NCBI RefSeq assembly: GCF_025950235.1
Contig: NZ_JAPDDT010000007.1
Coordinates: 310,001-374,000 of the forward strand
Direction: 5' to 3'
Length of the DNA stretch: 64,000 nucleotides
Source of the DNA: Luteolibacter arcticus
Lineage (GTDB): Bacteria; Verrucomicrobiota; Verrucomicrobiia; Verrucomicrobiales; Akkermansiaceae
In this document: in pieces, positions 9,836-17,952 of the stretch
How positions within the stretch are numbered: the first letter of the stretch is position 1
Layout of the letters: each line of letters begins with the position of its first letter
The notes under the pieces: generated by a model
Database searches by the model: none
Seen by the model: the letters and a program-made list of their open reading frames with translations, nothing else
Told to the model about the DNA's origin: nothing
Program-made: the position numbers and the translations under genes

Positions 9836-10190
9836 ACTTCGGTGTGGTGAGTTTTGATCTCTGGTTTTGTTGTTATTGGGTCGGAACGCAGGAGAGAGCC
9901 CTCTGGACACTCTTCCCGGTGCCAAAAATGGAAATGTCACTTTCCCGCAAAACCTGACCTGAAAAGTTTCAGGAATTACCACTCCCGGCCCAGCAGCCGT
10001 GCCCCACGCCCTGTTGCCGGTGGCTTTCCGGAAAGCACCATCTCGGTCGTCTACCTGGAACTAGCTGGTTCGTGATGAAGGGGCGAAATCGGGAGCCGCC
10101 TCACGATGCGGCTTGTTGCCGCGAGTTTCCGACGGTCATCGACCGACGCTTACATTTGCATGCCAGTCTCAAGACCGGCGCTCCCGGGAT
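9836..10190. other. Non-coding gap upstream of the secreted-protein gene
   Basis: About 355 nt without a convincing gene. It holds the second copy of the shared 21-nt element near its left end. The rest shows no gene-like codon pattern and no recognised RNA. Confidence 0.6.
9945..9965 (-). promoter_or_regulatory. Shared upstream element, copy 2 (secreted-protein gene)
   Basis: This copy matches 7745-7765 at 20 of 21 positions, differing only in one base after CCTGACC. It is 110 nt upstream of the start at 9835. Confidence 0.55.
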
Positions 10191-10640
10191 TTAGCGCTCC
10201 CGATCTTCACGCGGATCCGGGTCGCCCCTTTGCGGAACGGACGGCTGACCGGTGGCGGCGTGCTTGAGCTTGAGCAGAGTATTGCGCTGGATGACGAGCT
10301 GCATGCTGCCGCCGTGAACTGGATGACTACTACGGATGTAGGAGAGATCGGTGACTTCGACTTCCCGCCAAAGTCCGCGAATTAGGGTGAGGCGACCGTC
10401 CTCGGTCATGACCTTCTTTTGGGATCTGCCGGAGTGCAGCGTGACTTCGAAGGAGCCGGGCACATGGCCGGCATCGTCGGTGAAATCGACCTCAACACGG
10501 AGAGGTCCCAAGTAGAGTGCGATGAGAGCGGCGATGGGAACCAGCAGTAGGATCGCGTAAGGCCAGCGCCGTTTTTTCCGCTCGGGCAGGGGAGGTGGCT
10601 CCGCATGCGGGGAGGGCAACGGCGGCGGCTCGTCGATCAT
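10191..10640 (-). CDS. Single-pass membrane protein of unknown function
   Basis: The 149-residue protein has a Pro-rich cytoplasmic start (PPPLPSPHAEPPPLPERKK), one transmembrane helix (YAILLLVPIAALIALYLGPL, about residues 28-47) and a beta-rich outer domain. It overlaps the upstream 419-residue gene by 4 bp, so the two are translationally coupled and probably work together. I do not recognise the family. Confidence 0.6.
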   Translation of the reverse strand: MIDEPPPLPSPHAEPPPLPERKKRRWPYAILLLVPIAALIALYLGPLRVEVDFTDDAGHVPGSFEVTLHSGRSQKKVMTEDGRLTLIRGLWREVEVTDLSYIRSSHPVHGGSMQLVIQRNTLLKLKHAATGQPSVPQRGDPDPREDRER

Positions 10641-11896
10641 GGCACTTGATTGAGCAAGCGGACGGTATCGGGAGCGGGGCGGAGCAGCGTGAACTTGCGG
10701 CCCTCGGGCGTGGTGACGGCGGCGCCGATGGCCGGTGGTTCGTCGGTGCCGGCGAATGACGAGATCAAGTCGGCTGCGGCCGTGGCGAAGGCGTCGGCGG
10801 ACTTCTCCGAATCGAGGCGGATGTCCCAGATCAGATGCACGTCGACATCGCTGGTGGCATGGAGCCGGTATCGGTCACCGCGCCAGCCATCCGCCAGCTT
10901 GGAAAACTCCTCGCCCAGCGGTTCGAGCCACAGCCGGAGGCCGAGCATGCCGGCGCTTTCTTCTAACAGCATGTTGCCGGGCGTGTCCGGCAGCGCGAGG
11001 GGCGAGGGTTGGAGACCCTCGTGGTCGGGAAAGAAGTCGGCGGTGATCGTTGGCGGCTTGTGGAGGGCGGCCATGATTTCTTCCTGATCCATCAGACGTT
11101 CCGCGCGCGGCAAGCCGAGGGCGGAGGGGAAGGTGGCGATGCCACGGACGAAGGCGGGCAAGTTGGCCATCAGCTCGCGGGCCTCGGCATTGTCCTTCAA
11201 GCCGGTGAAGCCGATGCCGAGTGCCTGGCGGGCGAGGAAGCGGTTCTCGACGGCCATCGCGGCACCATGGTGGAGAGCTTCGCGACAGATCGCCGCCTCA
11301 TCGCCGGGCCAGCCGGGCATCGGCGGGTAGTGCTGGTGGATGAGGATGCGGGCGAGGGCGCGGATCAGCGCGGCTTGATCGGGCACGGCCTGAGGATCGA
11401 AGCGATCGGTCACCCAGCCTTCGCCGCCCTGTTCATCGAACCACGAGCGAGCACCGATGGATTTCGTCGCTGCGAGCTGCGGCGCGAAGCGGTCGTCCGC
11501 GGTGAGCAAGCCCATCAGCGCCCATGCCTGCTGCCGGGAATCCAATCCATGCGGGCCATAGCGGGCCTCGATGGAAGCGACGATGCGGTCGCGCAGTTCC
11601 TCGCCGGCGATGCGGTGGACCTGCGGGTTGCTTTTGAAATCGAAGCCGAGCGCGTCTTCGACGAAATCGAGCAGCTCCTGAGGCACCTTTACCTCACCGC
11701 CGCCTTGGGCCAGCGAGCGAAGGCTCTCGTTCTCGCGCTTGAGCAGTGCGATCTCGTTTTCCAGCGCGACGACCTTGCCTTCGCTATCTTCGGTCTCGGT
11801 GGCGGTGGCAGCACTGCGCCACTGAAGGCCCTGCATCCAACCGGCGGTGCCGATGGCTGCGCCGAGCAGCCACGGCAGAAGTGTTTGAGGTCGCAT
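10637..11896 (-). CDS. Membrane-anchored protein with coiled coil, unknown function
   Basis: The 419-residue product has an N-terminal signal anchor (LLPWLLGAAIGTAGWMQGL). A short coiled coil follows around residues 38-65 (KVVALENEIALLKRENESL). A large helical region holds Trp and acidic patches, and the C-terminal ~100 residues look like an alpha/beta domain (DVDVHLIWDIRLDSEKSADA). It is coupled by a 4-bp overlap to the membrane protein gene at 10191. No catalytic motif is evident and I assign no function. Confidence 0.6.
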   Translation of the reverse strand: MRPQTLLPWLLGAAIGTAGWMQGLQWRSAATATETEDSEGKVVALENEIALLKRENESLRSLAQGGGEVKVPQELLDFVEDALGFDFKSNPQVHRIAGEELRDRIVASIEARYGPHGLDSRQQAWALMGLLTADDRFAPQLAATKSIGARSWFDEQGGEGWVTDRFDPQAVPDQAALIRALARILIHQHYPPMPGWPGDEAAICREALHHGAAMAVENRFLARQALGIGFTGLKDNAEARELMANLPAFVRGIATFPSALGLPRAERLMDQEEIMAALHKPPTITADFFPDHEGLQPSPLALPDTPGNMLLEESAGMLGLRLWLEPLGEEFSKLADGWRGDRYRLHATSDVDVHLIWDIRLDSEKSADAFATAAADLISSFAGTDEPPAIGAAVTTPEGRKFTLLRPAPDTVRLLNQVP

Positions 11897-11914
11897 GGAG
11901 AATCGGAAGCAGGC

Positions 11915-12523
11915 TCAGCGGGTGGCTCCCTGCTTGGCCGCGGATTCCCAATCGGTCAAGGGATTGAATCCGGTGAGGGCGGCACCCAGCAGGGTCTCGG
12001 TTGCACTGGGCGACATGACGTCGATGGTCGTCGGCGCGGGACTGCCCCCGTTTGCATCGTAGGAGTAAACGATGCGCCGGAGTGGCGAGGCATCTCCTTC
12101 GGCCCGGTCTTCCTTCGCGTCGAAGATCTGGACCTCAGCCATTTTGCCATAGGTCGGGCCCGCTTTGGCATGGTAGCCGTAGCGGCATTTCAGCAAGCGC
12201 TCGCCCTCTGCGTTGAAGATGTCGCAGGTGAGGGGATTACCCTTGGGGCTCAGGCGATAGACGGTCTTGAGGAGTGGGTGGCCTTCGGCGCTGACGGTCC
12301 TCTTCGTGATGACCGTTAGATCGTGGGTCCGCTGGAAGTATTCGCGGGAGCCGTCCTTGTTGGTCTTCACGCTGGTGCTGGGCGCGAGCGACGCCGACCT
12401 CGGCGCCGGCCTCGCCGATGGCTCTGGAAACGCCGGAGGTGGCGACGAAAACCATGCCAAGGCAAGATAGCCGGCAGGGAGTGCCATCACCACGATCAAC
12501 AGAAGCCGCGCCGGAGCCTTCAT
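11915..12523 (-). CDS. Exported protein, first of a tandem paralog pair
   Basis: This 202-residue protein begins with a signal peptide (LLLIVVMALPAGYLALAW). The mature part shares long blocks with the gene at 12539-13120: SVKTNKDGSREYF, VITKRTVSAEG, KTVYRLS, GNPLTCDIF and RYGY. The Tyr-rich beta pattern (IVYSYDANG) resembles short RHS/YD-like hairpins but is not a true YD repeat protein. The gene lies 15 nt after its paralog on the same strand, which indicates a tandem duplication. Function is unknown. Confidence 0.65.
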   Translation of the reverse strand: MKAPARLLLIVVMALPAGYLALAWFSSPPPAFPEPSARPAPRSASLAPSTSVKTNKDGSREYFQRTHDLTVITKRTVSAEGHPLLKTVYRLSPKGNPLTCDIFNAEGERLLKCRYGYHAKAGPTYGKMAEVQIFDAKEDRAEGDASPLRRIVYSYDANGGSPAPTTIDVMSPSATETLLGAALTGFNPLTDWESAAKQGATR

Positions 12524-12538
12524 GAGGTACGCCGGTGA

Positions 12539-13120
12539 TTACTTTCCGAGCGGCTTGGCGCGCGGGTTGACCTTCTCCTTCTCGTCTGGCTTCCGGCCAT
12601 CGAATGGGTCGAACTCCAGTGCGGAGGGGCCGAAGACTTCATCCGCGGTCTTGCCGGGGATGGTGGTGATGGAGATCGGCGCATTGCGGTTGCCCTGCGC
12701 GTCGTAAGTGTAGATGAAGCGGCGCACCGGGATCTCCTTGCCGCTCCTCGGGTCGGTGCGCTTCATGATGGCGTCGAACATTTGCTCCTCGATCAGCTTG
12801 CCGTAGGTCAGTCCTGGCTTCGGGTCGTAGCCGTAGCGGGATTTGAAAAGCCGTTTGCCCTTGCCGTCGAAAATGTCGCAGGTGAGGGGGTTGCCCAGCT
12901 TGCTGAGACGGTAAACGGTCTTGAGCACGTCCCGGCCCTCCGCGCTGACGGTCCTTTTGGTGATCACCGTCATGTCACGGGTTCGCTCGAAGTACTCGCG
13001 CGAGCCATCCTTGTTGGTCTTCACGCTGGCGTAGGGGCCTTGCACTTCCAGGCCGGGCACGGCCGACCAAGCGGTGCCGCAGGACAGGGCGGCGATGGCG
13101 ACGAGGGTTTTCAGGTTCAT
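12539..13120 (-). CDS. Exported protein, second of a tandem paralog pair
   Basis: The 193-residue protein is read from ATG 13120, where a signal peptide begins (MNLKTLVAIAALSCGTAWSA). A longer open frame upstream is antisense to folP and is not used. It shares roughly 15-20-residue identical blocks with its downstream neighbour and differs mostly in the leader and C-terminal tail (here Lys-rich, DEKEKVNPRAKPLGK). It is divergent from folP across a 57-bp gap that must hold both start regions. Function is unknown. Confidence 0.65.
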   Translation of the reverse strand: MNLKTLVAIAALSCGTAWSAVPGLEVQGPYASVKTNKDGSREYFERTRDMTVITKRTVSAEGRDVLKTVYRLSKLGNPLTCDIFDGKGKRLFKSRYGYDPKPGLTYGKLIEEQMFDAIMKRTDPRSGKEIPVRRFIYTYDAQGNRNAPISITTIPGKTADEVFGPSALEFDPFDGRKPDEKEKVNPRAKPLGK

Positions 13121-13177
13121 GGGCGCGGAGATTAGGGCTTGGCCGGAGGGGCTGCAAGTGGCCATTTGCCGCCCGTC

Positions 13178-14059
13178 ATGTGGTGGAGAACGGTGCGCAC
13201 ACGGGTGGATCTGAGCCGGAGGGGGGGGGTCATGGGCATCCTGAATGTCACGCCGGACTCCTTTTCCGACGGGGGGACGCACGCTGGTGTGAGCGCGGCC
13301 TTGGACCACGCGCGGCAGATGATCGCGGAAGGGGCGGAGATCATCGACATCGGCGGCGAATCGACCCGCCCCGGGGCGGCGGAGGTTGCCGTTGCGGAGG
13401 AAATCGCCCGGACGGCTCCGGTGATTGCGGCGCTGCGGGGGGAGTGGGACGGGCTGATTTCCATCGATACCATGAAGGCCGGGGTGGCCGCGGCGGCGCT
13501 GGAAGCGGGTGCGGACATCGTCAATGACGTGAGCGGCCTGACCGCCGATCCGGAAATGGTTCGTGTCTGTGTGGCAGGCGGCTGCGGGGTGGTGGTGATG
13601 CACATGCAGGGGGATCCGAGGACGATGCAAAAGGCCCCGCGTTACGATGACGTGGTGACCGAGGTGCAGGCATTTTTCGAGGAGCGCCTGGCCGCTCTGA
13701 CGGCGGCGGGCATGGATGCGGAAGCGATCTGTTTCGACCCCGGGATCGGCTTCGGCAAGACGGTGGCGCACAATCTCTCGCTGCTGCGGGCTTTGCCGGA
13801 CCTTGGAATCGGCGGCCGTCCGCTGCTGCTCGGGGTGTCGCGGAAATCCTTCATTGGCCGGGTGCTCGGCAGCGAAGCTCTGGCGGATCGTTCGTGGCCG
13901 ACGGTCGCGATCACGGCTTGGGCACGCGAGGCGGGGGTGATGATCCACCGGGTCCACGAGGTCCTGCCGAATGCGCAGGCGCTCCGGATGACCGAGGCAA
14001 TCCTGCACGGCGGAATTTCGGATTCTCCCGGTGAATCTTTTGTGAGAACATCCGTCTGA
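13178..14059 (+). CDS. folP: Dihydropteroate synthase
   Basis: The enzyme joins p-aminobenzoate to dihydropterin pyrophosphate in folate synthesis. Signature motifs are VMGILNVTPDSFSDGG near the N-terminus, DIGGESTRPGA, the ISIDTMKA strand, VNDVSG, and the C-terminal GVSRKSFIGRVLG and IHRVHEV. ATG 13178 places the first motif about 18 residues in, as in E. coli FolP; the frame is open further upstream but without a better start. The 293-residue length is normal. The small lipoprotein gene follows 13 nt downstream. Confidence 0.95.
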   Translation: MWWRTVRTRVDLSRRGGVMGILNVTPDSFSDGGTHAGVSAALDHARQMIAEGAEIIDIGGESTRPGAAEVAVAEEIARTAPVIAALRGEWDGLISIDTMKAGVAAAALEAGADIVNDVSGLTADPEMVRVCVAGGCGVVVMHMQGDPRTMQKAPRYDDVVTEVQAFFEERLAALTAAGMDAEAICFDPGIGFGKTVAHNLSLLRALPDLGIGGRPLLLGVSRKSFIGRVLGSEALADRSWPTVAITAWAREAGVMIHRVHEVLPNAQALRMTEAILHGGISDSPGESFVRTSV

Positions 14060-14072
14060 CCCAGCGAACGAC

Positions 14073-14312
14073 ATGAAAGCGATCCCGCTCAAAGCCTCCG
14101 CCCTGATCCTCGCCCTTGCCGGAACCTCCTGCATGACCACCTACGACGCCTATGGCCGGCCGGTCCAGACCGTCGATCCCGGTGCTGCGGCGGCGATCGC
14201 CCTCGGTGCGGCGGCCGTGGGCTATGCCATCGGCGAGCACAATGATCACCATCACTACCACGGCGGCGGCTACTACTACGGTCGTCCTTACTACGGCCCG
14301 GGTGGCTGGTAA
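14073..14312 (+). CDS. Small His/Tyr/Gly-rich lipoprotein
   Basis: The 79-residue product has a lipoprotein signal peptide ending in LAGTSC (Cys about residue 21). A Gly/Ala helix of the glycine-zipper type (AAAIALGAAAVGYAIG) follows, then a His- and Tyr-rich tail (HNDHHHYHGGGYYYG). Such tails can bind metal ions, but a structural role is equally possible. It lies between folP and cdaA on the same strand. Confidence 0.7.
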   Translation: MKAIPLKASALILALAGTSCMTTYDAYGRPVQTVDPGAAAAIALGAAAVGYAIGEHNDHHHYHGGGYYYGRPYYGPGGW

Positions 14313-14386
14313 ACCGCGCCTCATTTCCGCTCGCACGGAAAAGCAAATGACAGTGTGGCGCGCCCCGGCGTAGTATCCCGATCGCG

Positions 14387-15229
14387 ATGGCGTGGGACTT
14401 TGTCAGGGATCATTGGCGCGACGGGATCGAAATTCTGATCCTGGCGATCGCCATCTATCAGATTTTCCGGGCGTTTCGGGCGACCCGGGGCGCCCGTATT
14501 CTGGTCGGCCTGGTGGTCATCCTGGTGGCGATCACGCTGTTGCTGCGGCTGTTCGAGTTCGAGGTGATCACGTGGTTGGTCACCCGCGCGGCAATCCTGC
14601 TCGTCTTCGCGGTGCCGATCATCTTCCAGCCGGAGCTACGCAACGCGCTGGCCAAGCTGGGTAGCAGCCGCCTGTTTTCGTTCTCAAACAAGAGCCAGCT
14701 CGATTTCCTGGAGGTCTTCGAGGACTCGGTAGTGGCGTTGTCGAAAAAGCGCATCGGGGCGCTGTTCGCGATCGAGCGCGACATCACGCTCAAGCCCTAC
14801 GAGGAGACCGGCGTGATGCTGAATGCGGACTTCTCGCCGGAGCTGTCGATGACCGTGTTTTTCCCGAAGTCCCCGCTGCATGACGGGGGGATGGTCATTT
14901 CTAACAAGAAAGTGACCTCCGCCGCGTGTGTGTTTCCGGTCAGCCAGCGCGAGCTCGCCGACCGCTCGATCGGCCTGCGCCACCGCGCGGCGATCGGCGT
15001 GACCGAGGAAAGCGACTGCGTGGCCGTGGCCGTCAGTGAGGAGACGGGCGCGATATCCATCTGCATGGACGGCCACTTGGAGCGGAACCTGGGTGAAGAA
15101 AAATTCCGCACCCGGATGGCCGAAATCTTCCTCGCCACCGACGACAACAATGAAAAAGGCGTTTCGAAAGAACCTGATCCCAAAGATCGTGTCGCTGCTT
15201 CTGGCGACCGCGATCTGGTTTCTGATTAA
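14387..15229 (+). CDS. cdaA: Membrane-bound diadenylate cyclase (c-di-AMP synthase)
   Basis: CdaA makes the second messenger cyclic di-AMP from two ATP. The 280-residue protein has three N-terminal transmembrane segments (IEILILAIAIYQIF; ILVGLVVILVAITLLLRL; ITWLVTRAAILLVFAVPII). The DisA_N catalytic domain carries the hallmark motifs LHDGGMVI (DGA-type loop) and GLRHRAAIG (RHR). The 3' end overlaps a tiny gene for a CdaR-like membrane peptide by 80 nt. In Firmicutes cdaA is followed by cdaR (YbbR), so this context fits CdaA. Confidence 0.93.
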   Translation: MAWDFVRDHWRDGIEILILAIAIYQIFRAFRATRGARILVGLVVILVAITLLLRLFEFEVITWLVTRAAILLVFAVPIIFQPELRNALAKLGSSRLFSFSNKSQLDFLEVFEDSVVALSKKRIGALFAIERDITLKPYEETGVMLNADFSPELSMTVFFPKSPLHDGGMVISNKKVTSAACVFPVSQRELADRSIGLRHRAAIGVTEESDCVAVAVSEETGAISICMDGHLERNLGEEKFRTRMAEIFLATDDNNEKGVSKEPDPKDRVAASGDRDLVSD

Positions 15230-15317
15230 GGAACACTTGGGCAAGCAGGTCGATTGGTTCGGGCCAGGGACCAGCCCTTCCAACCTCCCGCCCGACCAGG
15301 GAGAGGATCCGCCTTGA
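15150..15317 (+). CDS. Tiny CdaR/YbbR-like membrane peptide overlapping cdaA
   Basis: The 55-residue frame (MKKAFRKNLIPKIVSLLLAT...) is one basic N-terminus plus one transmembrane helix (PKIVSLLLATAIWFLIKEHL) and a Pro-rich tail. The helix matches the opening of CdaR/YbbR proteins (typically NxxLKLLSLLLAIxLWF). CdaR normally carries several extracellular YbbR domains, all absent here. It starts 80 nt before the cdaA stop in another frame. That it modulates CdaA is inference from the family and position. Confidence 0.6.
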   Translation: MKKAFRKNLIPKIVSLLLATAIWFLIKEHLGKQVDWFGPGTSPSNLPPDQGEDPP

Positions 15318-15348
15318 CCGCGCCGCCGCGTGCGGCCACGGCTGCGGC

Positions 15349-15978
15349 GTGAGCTACTTCGTCACCGGCACTGACACCGGCGCGGGCAAGACCCGTTTTT
15401 CCTGCCTCCTCGTGGAGGCGCTGCGCGCCGAGGGGATCGACGCGGCTGGCTTCAAACCCGTCTGCTGTGGCGATCGCGATGATGCGGTGAAACTGGCTGC
15501 CGCTTCCGGAGGGCTGGAGCTGGATCAGGTGAATCCGGTGTGGCTGAAGGCGGCGGTTGCTCCATTGGTTGCCGGGATGCTGGAAAATCGGCCGGTGGAT
15601 CCGGCGGCGCTGCTGATGGCGACGAGGGATTTCCTCGCGAGTCACGCCCGGGGAATCGTCGAAGGCGTCGGCGGCTGGCGCGTGCCGCTCGCCGAGGGGT
15701 ATGACATGGCGGATTTTGCCACGGATCTGGGACTGCCGGTGATCATTGTGGTGGGCAACCGCTTGGGGGCGCTCAATCACACGATTCTCACGGTGGACGC
15801 GATTCGTTCGCGTGGGTTGGAGATTGCGGGACTGGTGATCAACCACCTGGCGGACGAACTGGACACGGCGGCGATCACGAACAAGGGAATGATCGAGCAA
15901 CTGACCGGGGTGCCGATCCTGGCGGAGATCATCCACGGGCAGGATTTTCTGGAGGTGGAGCCATTTTTGGGTTCCTGA
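15349..15978 (+). CDS. bioD: Dethiobiotin synthetase
   Basis: BioD closes the ureido ring of dethiobiotin with ATP and CO2. The P-loop GTDTGAGKT lies at the N-terminus, followed by AAGFKPV, EGVGGWRVPL and the nucleotide-binding region VVGNRLGALNHT. GTG at 15349 is the only start that gives the full P-loop strand (SYFVTGTDTG). The 209-residue length is normal. bioF lies 11 kb away, so biotin genes are scattered; the biotin is needed by the carboxylase at 41639. Confidence 0.93.
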   Translation: MSYFVTGTDTGAGKTRFSCLLVEALRAEGIDAAGFKPVCCGDRDDAVKLAAASGGLELDQVNPVWLKAAVAPLVAGMLENRPVDPAALLMATRDFLASHARGIVEGVGGWRVPLAEGYDMADFATDLGLPVIIVVGNRLGALNHTILTVDAIRSRGLEIAGLVINHLADELDTAAITNKGMIEQLTGVPILAEIIHGQDFLEVEPFLGS

Positions 15979-16116
15979 AGGGGAAAGAAGGGGTCTCCGT
16001 CAGGTTTGCTGAGTGGTCTTTGGAAGAAAGGTCAACCGCCGATGGACGGGCTGCACAGAGAACAAGATGTGCTAGGACGGATGGGATGGGCGGCGGCTTG
16101 GTCCGAGGCGGCTGCC

Positions 16117-16210
16117 CTTCGTCCCAACGAGACGATTCATAAAAGCCCGGCACGAAGTGGCCGGGGGGCAAGGCTCGTTGATCGCGTCCCAACGGGACGC
16201 CTTATGCGGG
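16117..16210 (-). repeat. Three-hairpin dispersed repeat, copy 1
   Basis: Read on the minus strand it has hairpin 1 (CGTCCCGTTGGGACG), hairpin 2 (CACTTCGTG core flanked by CCGG), then TTTTATGA and hairpin 3 (CGTCTCGTTGGGACG), ending in AAG. The order and spacing match the copies at 16325 and 30660. Confidence 0.8.
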
Positions 16211-16324
16211 GAGGAGTGCGCGGACGGGCGGAGCAAGTTGTCCAGGCTGGTTCCTGGCACGCGCGGGACCTGCGCAAAGCGCTCGGGCCACGGCTTCGGA
16301 GCCTGTCTGACAGATCGCCGCCAG

Positions 16325-16418
16325 CCGCATGAGGTGTCCCGTTTGGGACACGACGAGCCGGGTCGGCTGAGCTGGCACTTCGTGCCAGTCTATTATCAGC
16401 CGTCCCGTTGGGACGAAG
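16325..16418 (+). repeat. Three-hairpin dispersed repeat, copy 2
   Basis: It begins CCGCATGAGG, then hairpin 1 (TGTCCCGTTTGGGACA), hairpin 2 (CTGGCACTTCGTGCCAG), CTATTATCAG, and hairpin 3 (CGTCCCGTTGGGACG), ending in AAG. It lies about 115 nt from copy 1 in the opposite orientation. Confidence 0.85.
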
Positions 16419-16460
16419 AAGGTCGTCTGGTTGGGATTCATCGCCAAACCCGCCTGACCG

Positions 16461-16501
16461 GAAAAGAAAAACGCCGTTCCCTCGGCGAAGGGAACGGCGT
16501 T
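16461..16501 (-). terminator. Rho-independent terminator, minus strand
   Basis: A 12-bp perfect stem (AACGCCGTTCCC / GGGAACGGCGTT) is followed on the minus strand by TTTTCTTTT. It is 246 nt beyond the XylR-type regulator stop, but only 28 nt beyond the stop of the short frame at 16529. Confidence 0.8.
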
Positions 16502-16528
16502 TGGAAAGTGGGAGGGGGCGAGCTCTGC

Positions 16529-16600
16529 TTAGCGGCGGGTGCCGGTTTGCTGAGTCGAGCCGGAGTTCACGGGGAACGAGATGGCGGAAGGAACGGACAT
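16529..16600 (-). CDS. Possible short gene or remnant ending at a terminator
   Basis: A minus-strand frame ends at TAA 16529-16531, 28 nt before the strong terminator, as a real gene would. From ATG 16600 it encodes 23 residues (MSVPSAISFPVNSGSTQQTG...). The frame stays open well upstream of that ATG with ordinary-looking residues (GVTRWEHPSQIHDLVKDLEP) but no good start codon. It may be the 3' end of a decayed gene. I recognise no family. Confidence 0.25.
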   Translation of the reverse strand: MSVPSAISFPVNSGSTQQTGTRR

Positions 16601-16746
16601 GGCTTTATTTGGTTCGAGGTCTTTGACGAGGTCGTGGATCTGGGAGGGGTGCTCCCAACGGGTGACGCCAAAGTAACCTCGAACTGCTTGCCCTACATTA
16701 TGAAGACGGGAACCTGACTTGCGATTATGCGCAGATGTAAATACCG

Positions 16747-17895
16747 CTATACCCCCGTGGATTTACGGTATTCCCCCGGGGTCTTGCCGGTCTGTCTGCG
16801 AAAAAGATGGCTGAGCCGTTCCGCATGCTCGAAGCCGAGCAAATCCGCGATGTGAGCCAAGGTGTAGTCGGTCTGCGAAAGGAACCGCTGGATGCCTTCC
16901 ACCAAGGTCTGGCTCAGCAATTGCCGCGGCGTCTTGCCGGTGGCCGCCTTGACCCGCTGCTCTAACAAACGACGCGAAACGTGGCAGTCGCGTGAGAGTT
17001 CCTCGATGCTGAGCAGGCCCGGTTTTTGTTGGCGGAGCAGCTCAAGAAAGCGGCGCACCACCGGATCCTCGATCGCATCGAGTGCGGTTGACTGGCGGAT
17101 CACCAGACCCTTGGGCGGGACGAGGCGCTCGAGCTTGATCTGCTTCAGCTCTTTTCCGGCCATCAACTCGGCCAGCCATGAGGCGGCGAGGAAGCCCATG
17201 CGGATGATGTCCGGGTCGATGCTGGAAAGAGGAATGCGGGAGGTGCTTGAGAAGACGGGATCGTTATCCACGCCGAGCACCGCGAGGTCTTCGGGCACCG
17301 CAATCTGGAGCTCGATCGCCGACTGCACGGCACGGAACGCGACTTCATCCCAGCAGCAAAAGAGCGCGCACGGCTTCGGCAGTGATTCGATGAAGGCGAG
17401 GTCGCCCTTCTGCAGCGACTCGAAGCTGCGGGCCTTGCGCTCCGGGGTGTGATGGCGCCGCGGCTTGTGGCCGCGGGCAGACAGGGCGTCGGTGAAACCG
17501 ATTTCGCGCTCTCGGGAAACATTGTGGTCGCTGTAGCCGAGGAAGGCGAAGTGGCGGTGGCCCTTCTCGATGAAGTGCTCCGCGGCCATCTTGCCGACCG
17601 CGCGGTGATCGCTATCGACAATCAGGTGCTCGCCGGCGGGATCGAGCAAGGTGCTCTGCAAGTCGAAGACCGGCATGCCCTGCTTGCGCAGCGCGCGCGA
17701 GTGCTGCTGGTCAGGACTGGTGGTGATCACGCCATCGCCCTTGAAATCGGCCAGCCAGTCCGGTTCGGCCGCGGTCTTCCCGCGATATTCAAAATGGATC
17801 TGCCAGTCATGCAGGCGGCCGAACCGGGCAATGCCCCGGATCAGATTGCGCCCGTATTGGGTGGAAGTTTCAACGATGACCGCAACGTGCCGCAC
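16747..17895 (-). CDS. XylR-type transcription regulator (sugar-binding domain plus AraC HTH)
   Basis: The 382-residue protein has no LacI helix-turn-helix at the N-terminus. It starts directly with a periplasmic-binding-protein-like sensor (HVAVIVETSTQYGRNLIRGI, residues ~3-22) and ends with an AraC-type DNA-binding domain (~280-380; LAHIADLLGFEHAERLSHLF, GKTPGEYR). This order is that of XylR, which activates D-xylose genes in E. coli. The effector core includes DLAVLGVDNDP. No sugar gene is adjacent, so the ligand is unknown. Such regulators are abundant in Verrucomicrobia. Confidence 0.85.
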   Translation of the reverse strand: MRHVAVIVETSTQYGRNLIRGIARFGRLHDWQIHFEYRGKTAAEPDWLADFKGDGVITTSPDQQHSRALRKQGMPVFDLQSTLLDPAGEHLIVDSDHRAVGKMAAEHFIEKGHRHFAFLGYSDHNVSREREIGFTDALSARGHKPRRHHTPERKARSFESLQKGDLAFIESLPKPCALFCCWDEVAFRAVQSAIELQIAVPEDLAVLGVDNDPVFSSTSRIPLSSIDPDIIRMGFLAASWLAELMAGKELKQIKLERLVPPKGLVIRQSTALDAIEDPVVRRFLELLRQQKPGLLSIEELSRDCHVSRRLLEQRVKAATGKTPRQLLSQTLVEGIQRFLSQTDYTLAHIADLLGFEHAERLSHLFRRQTGKTPGEYRKSTGV

Positions 17896-17952
17896 GAAGG
17901 AATGGGTAGGGCGTGGGTGCCAGCCTGACGAGGATTTTGCCAGCCATCAAAA

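Larger units (their letters stand above)
15979..16746. other. Repeat-rich gap between bioD and the XylR-type regulator
   Basis: This 768-nt stretch holds two copies of the three-hairpin repeat in opposite orientation (16117-16210 and 16325-16418), a minus-strand terminator near 16480, and a short minus-strand reading frame that may be a gene remnant. No full gene was recognised. Confidence 0.7.

Noticed and set aside
16157-16717. 186-codon plus-strand frame in the repeat-rich gap
   Set aside because: It runs through both hairpin repeats and the terminator, and its residues are low-quality Gly/Arg-rich sequence without a motif.
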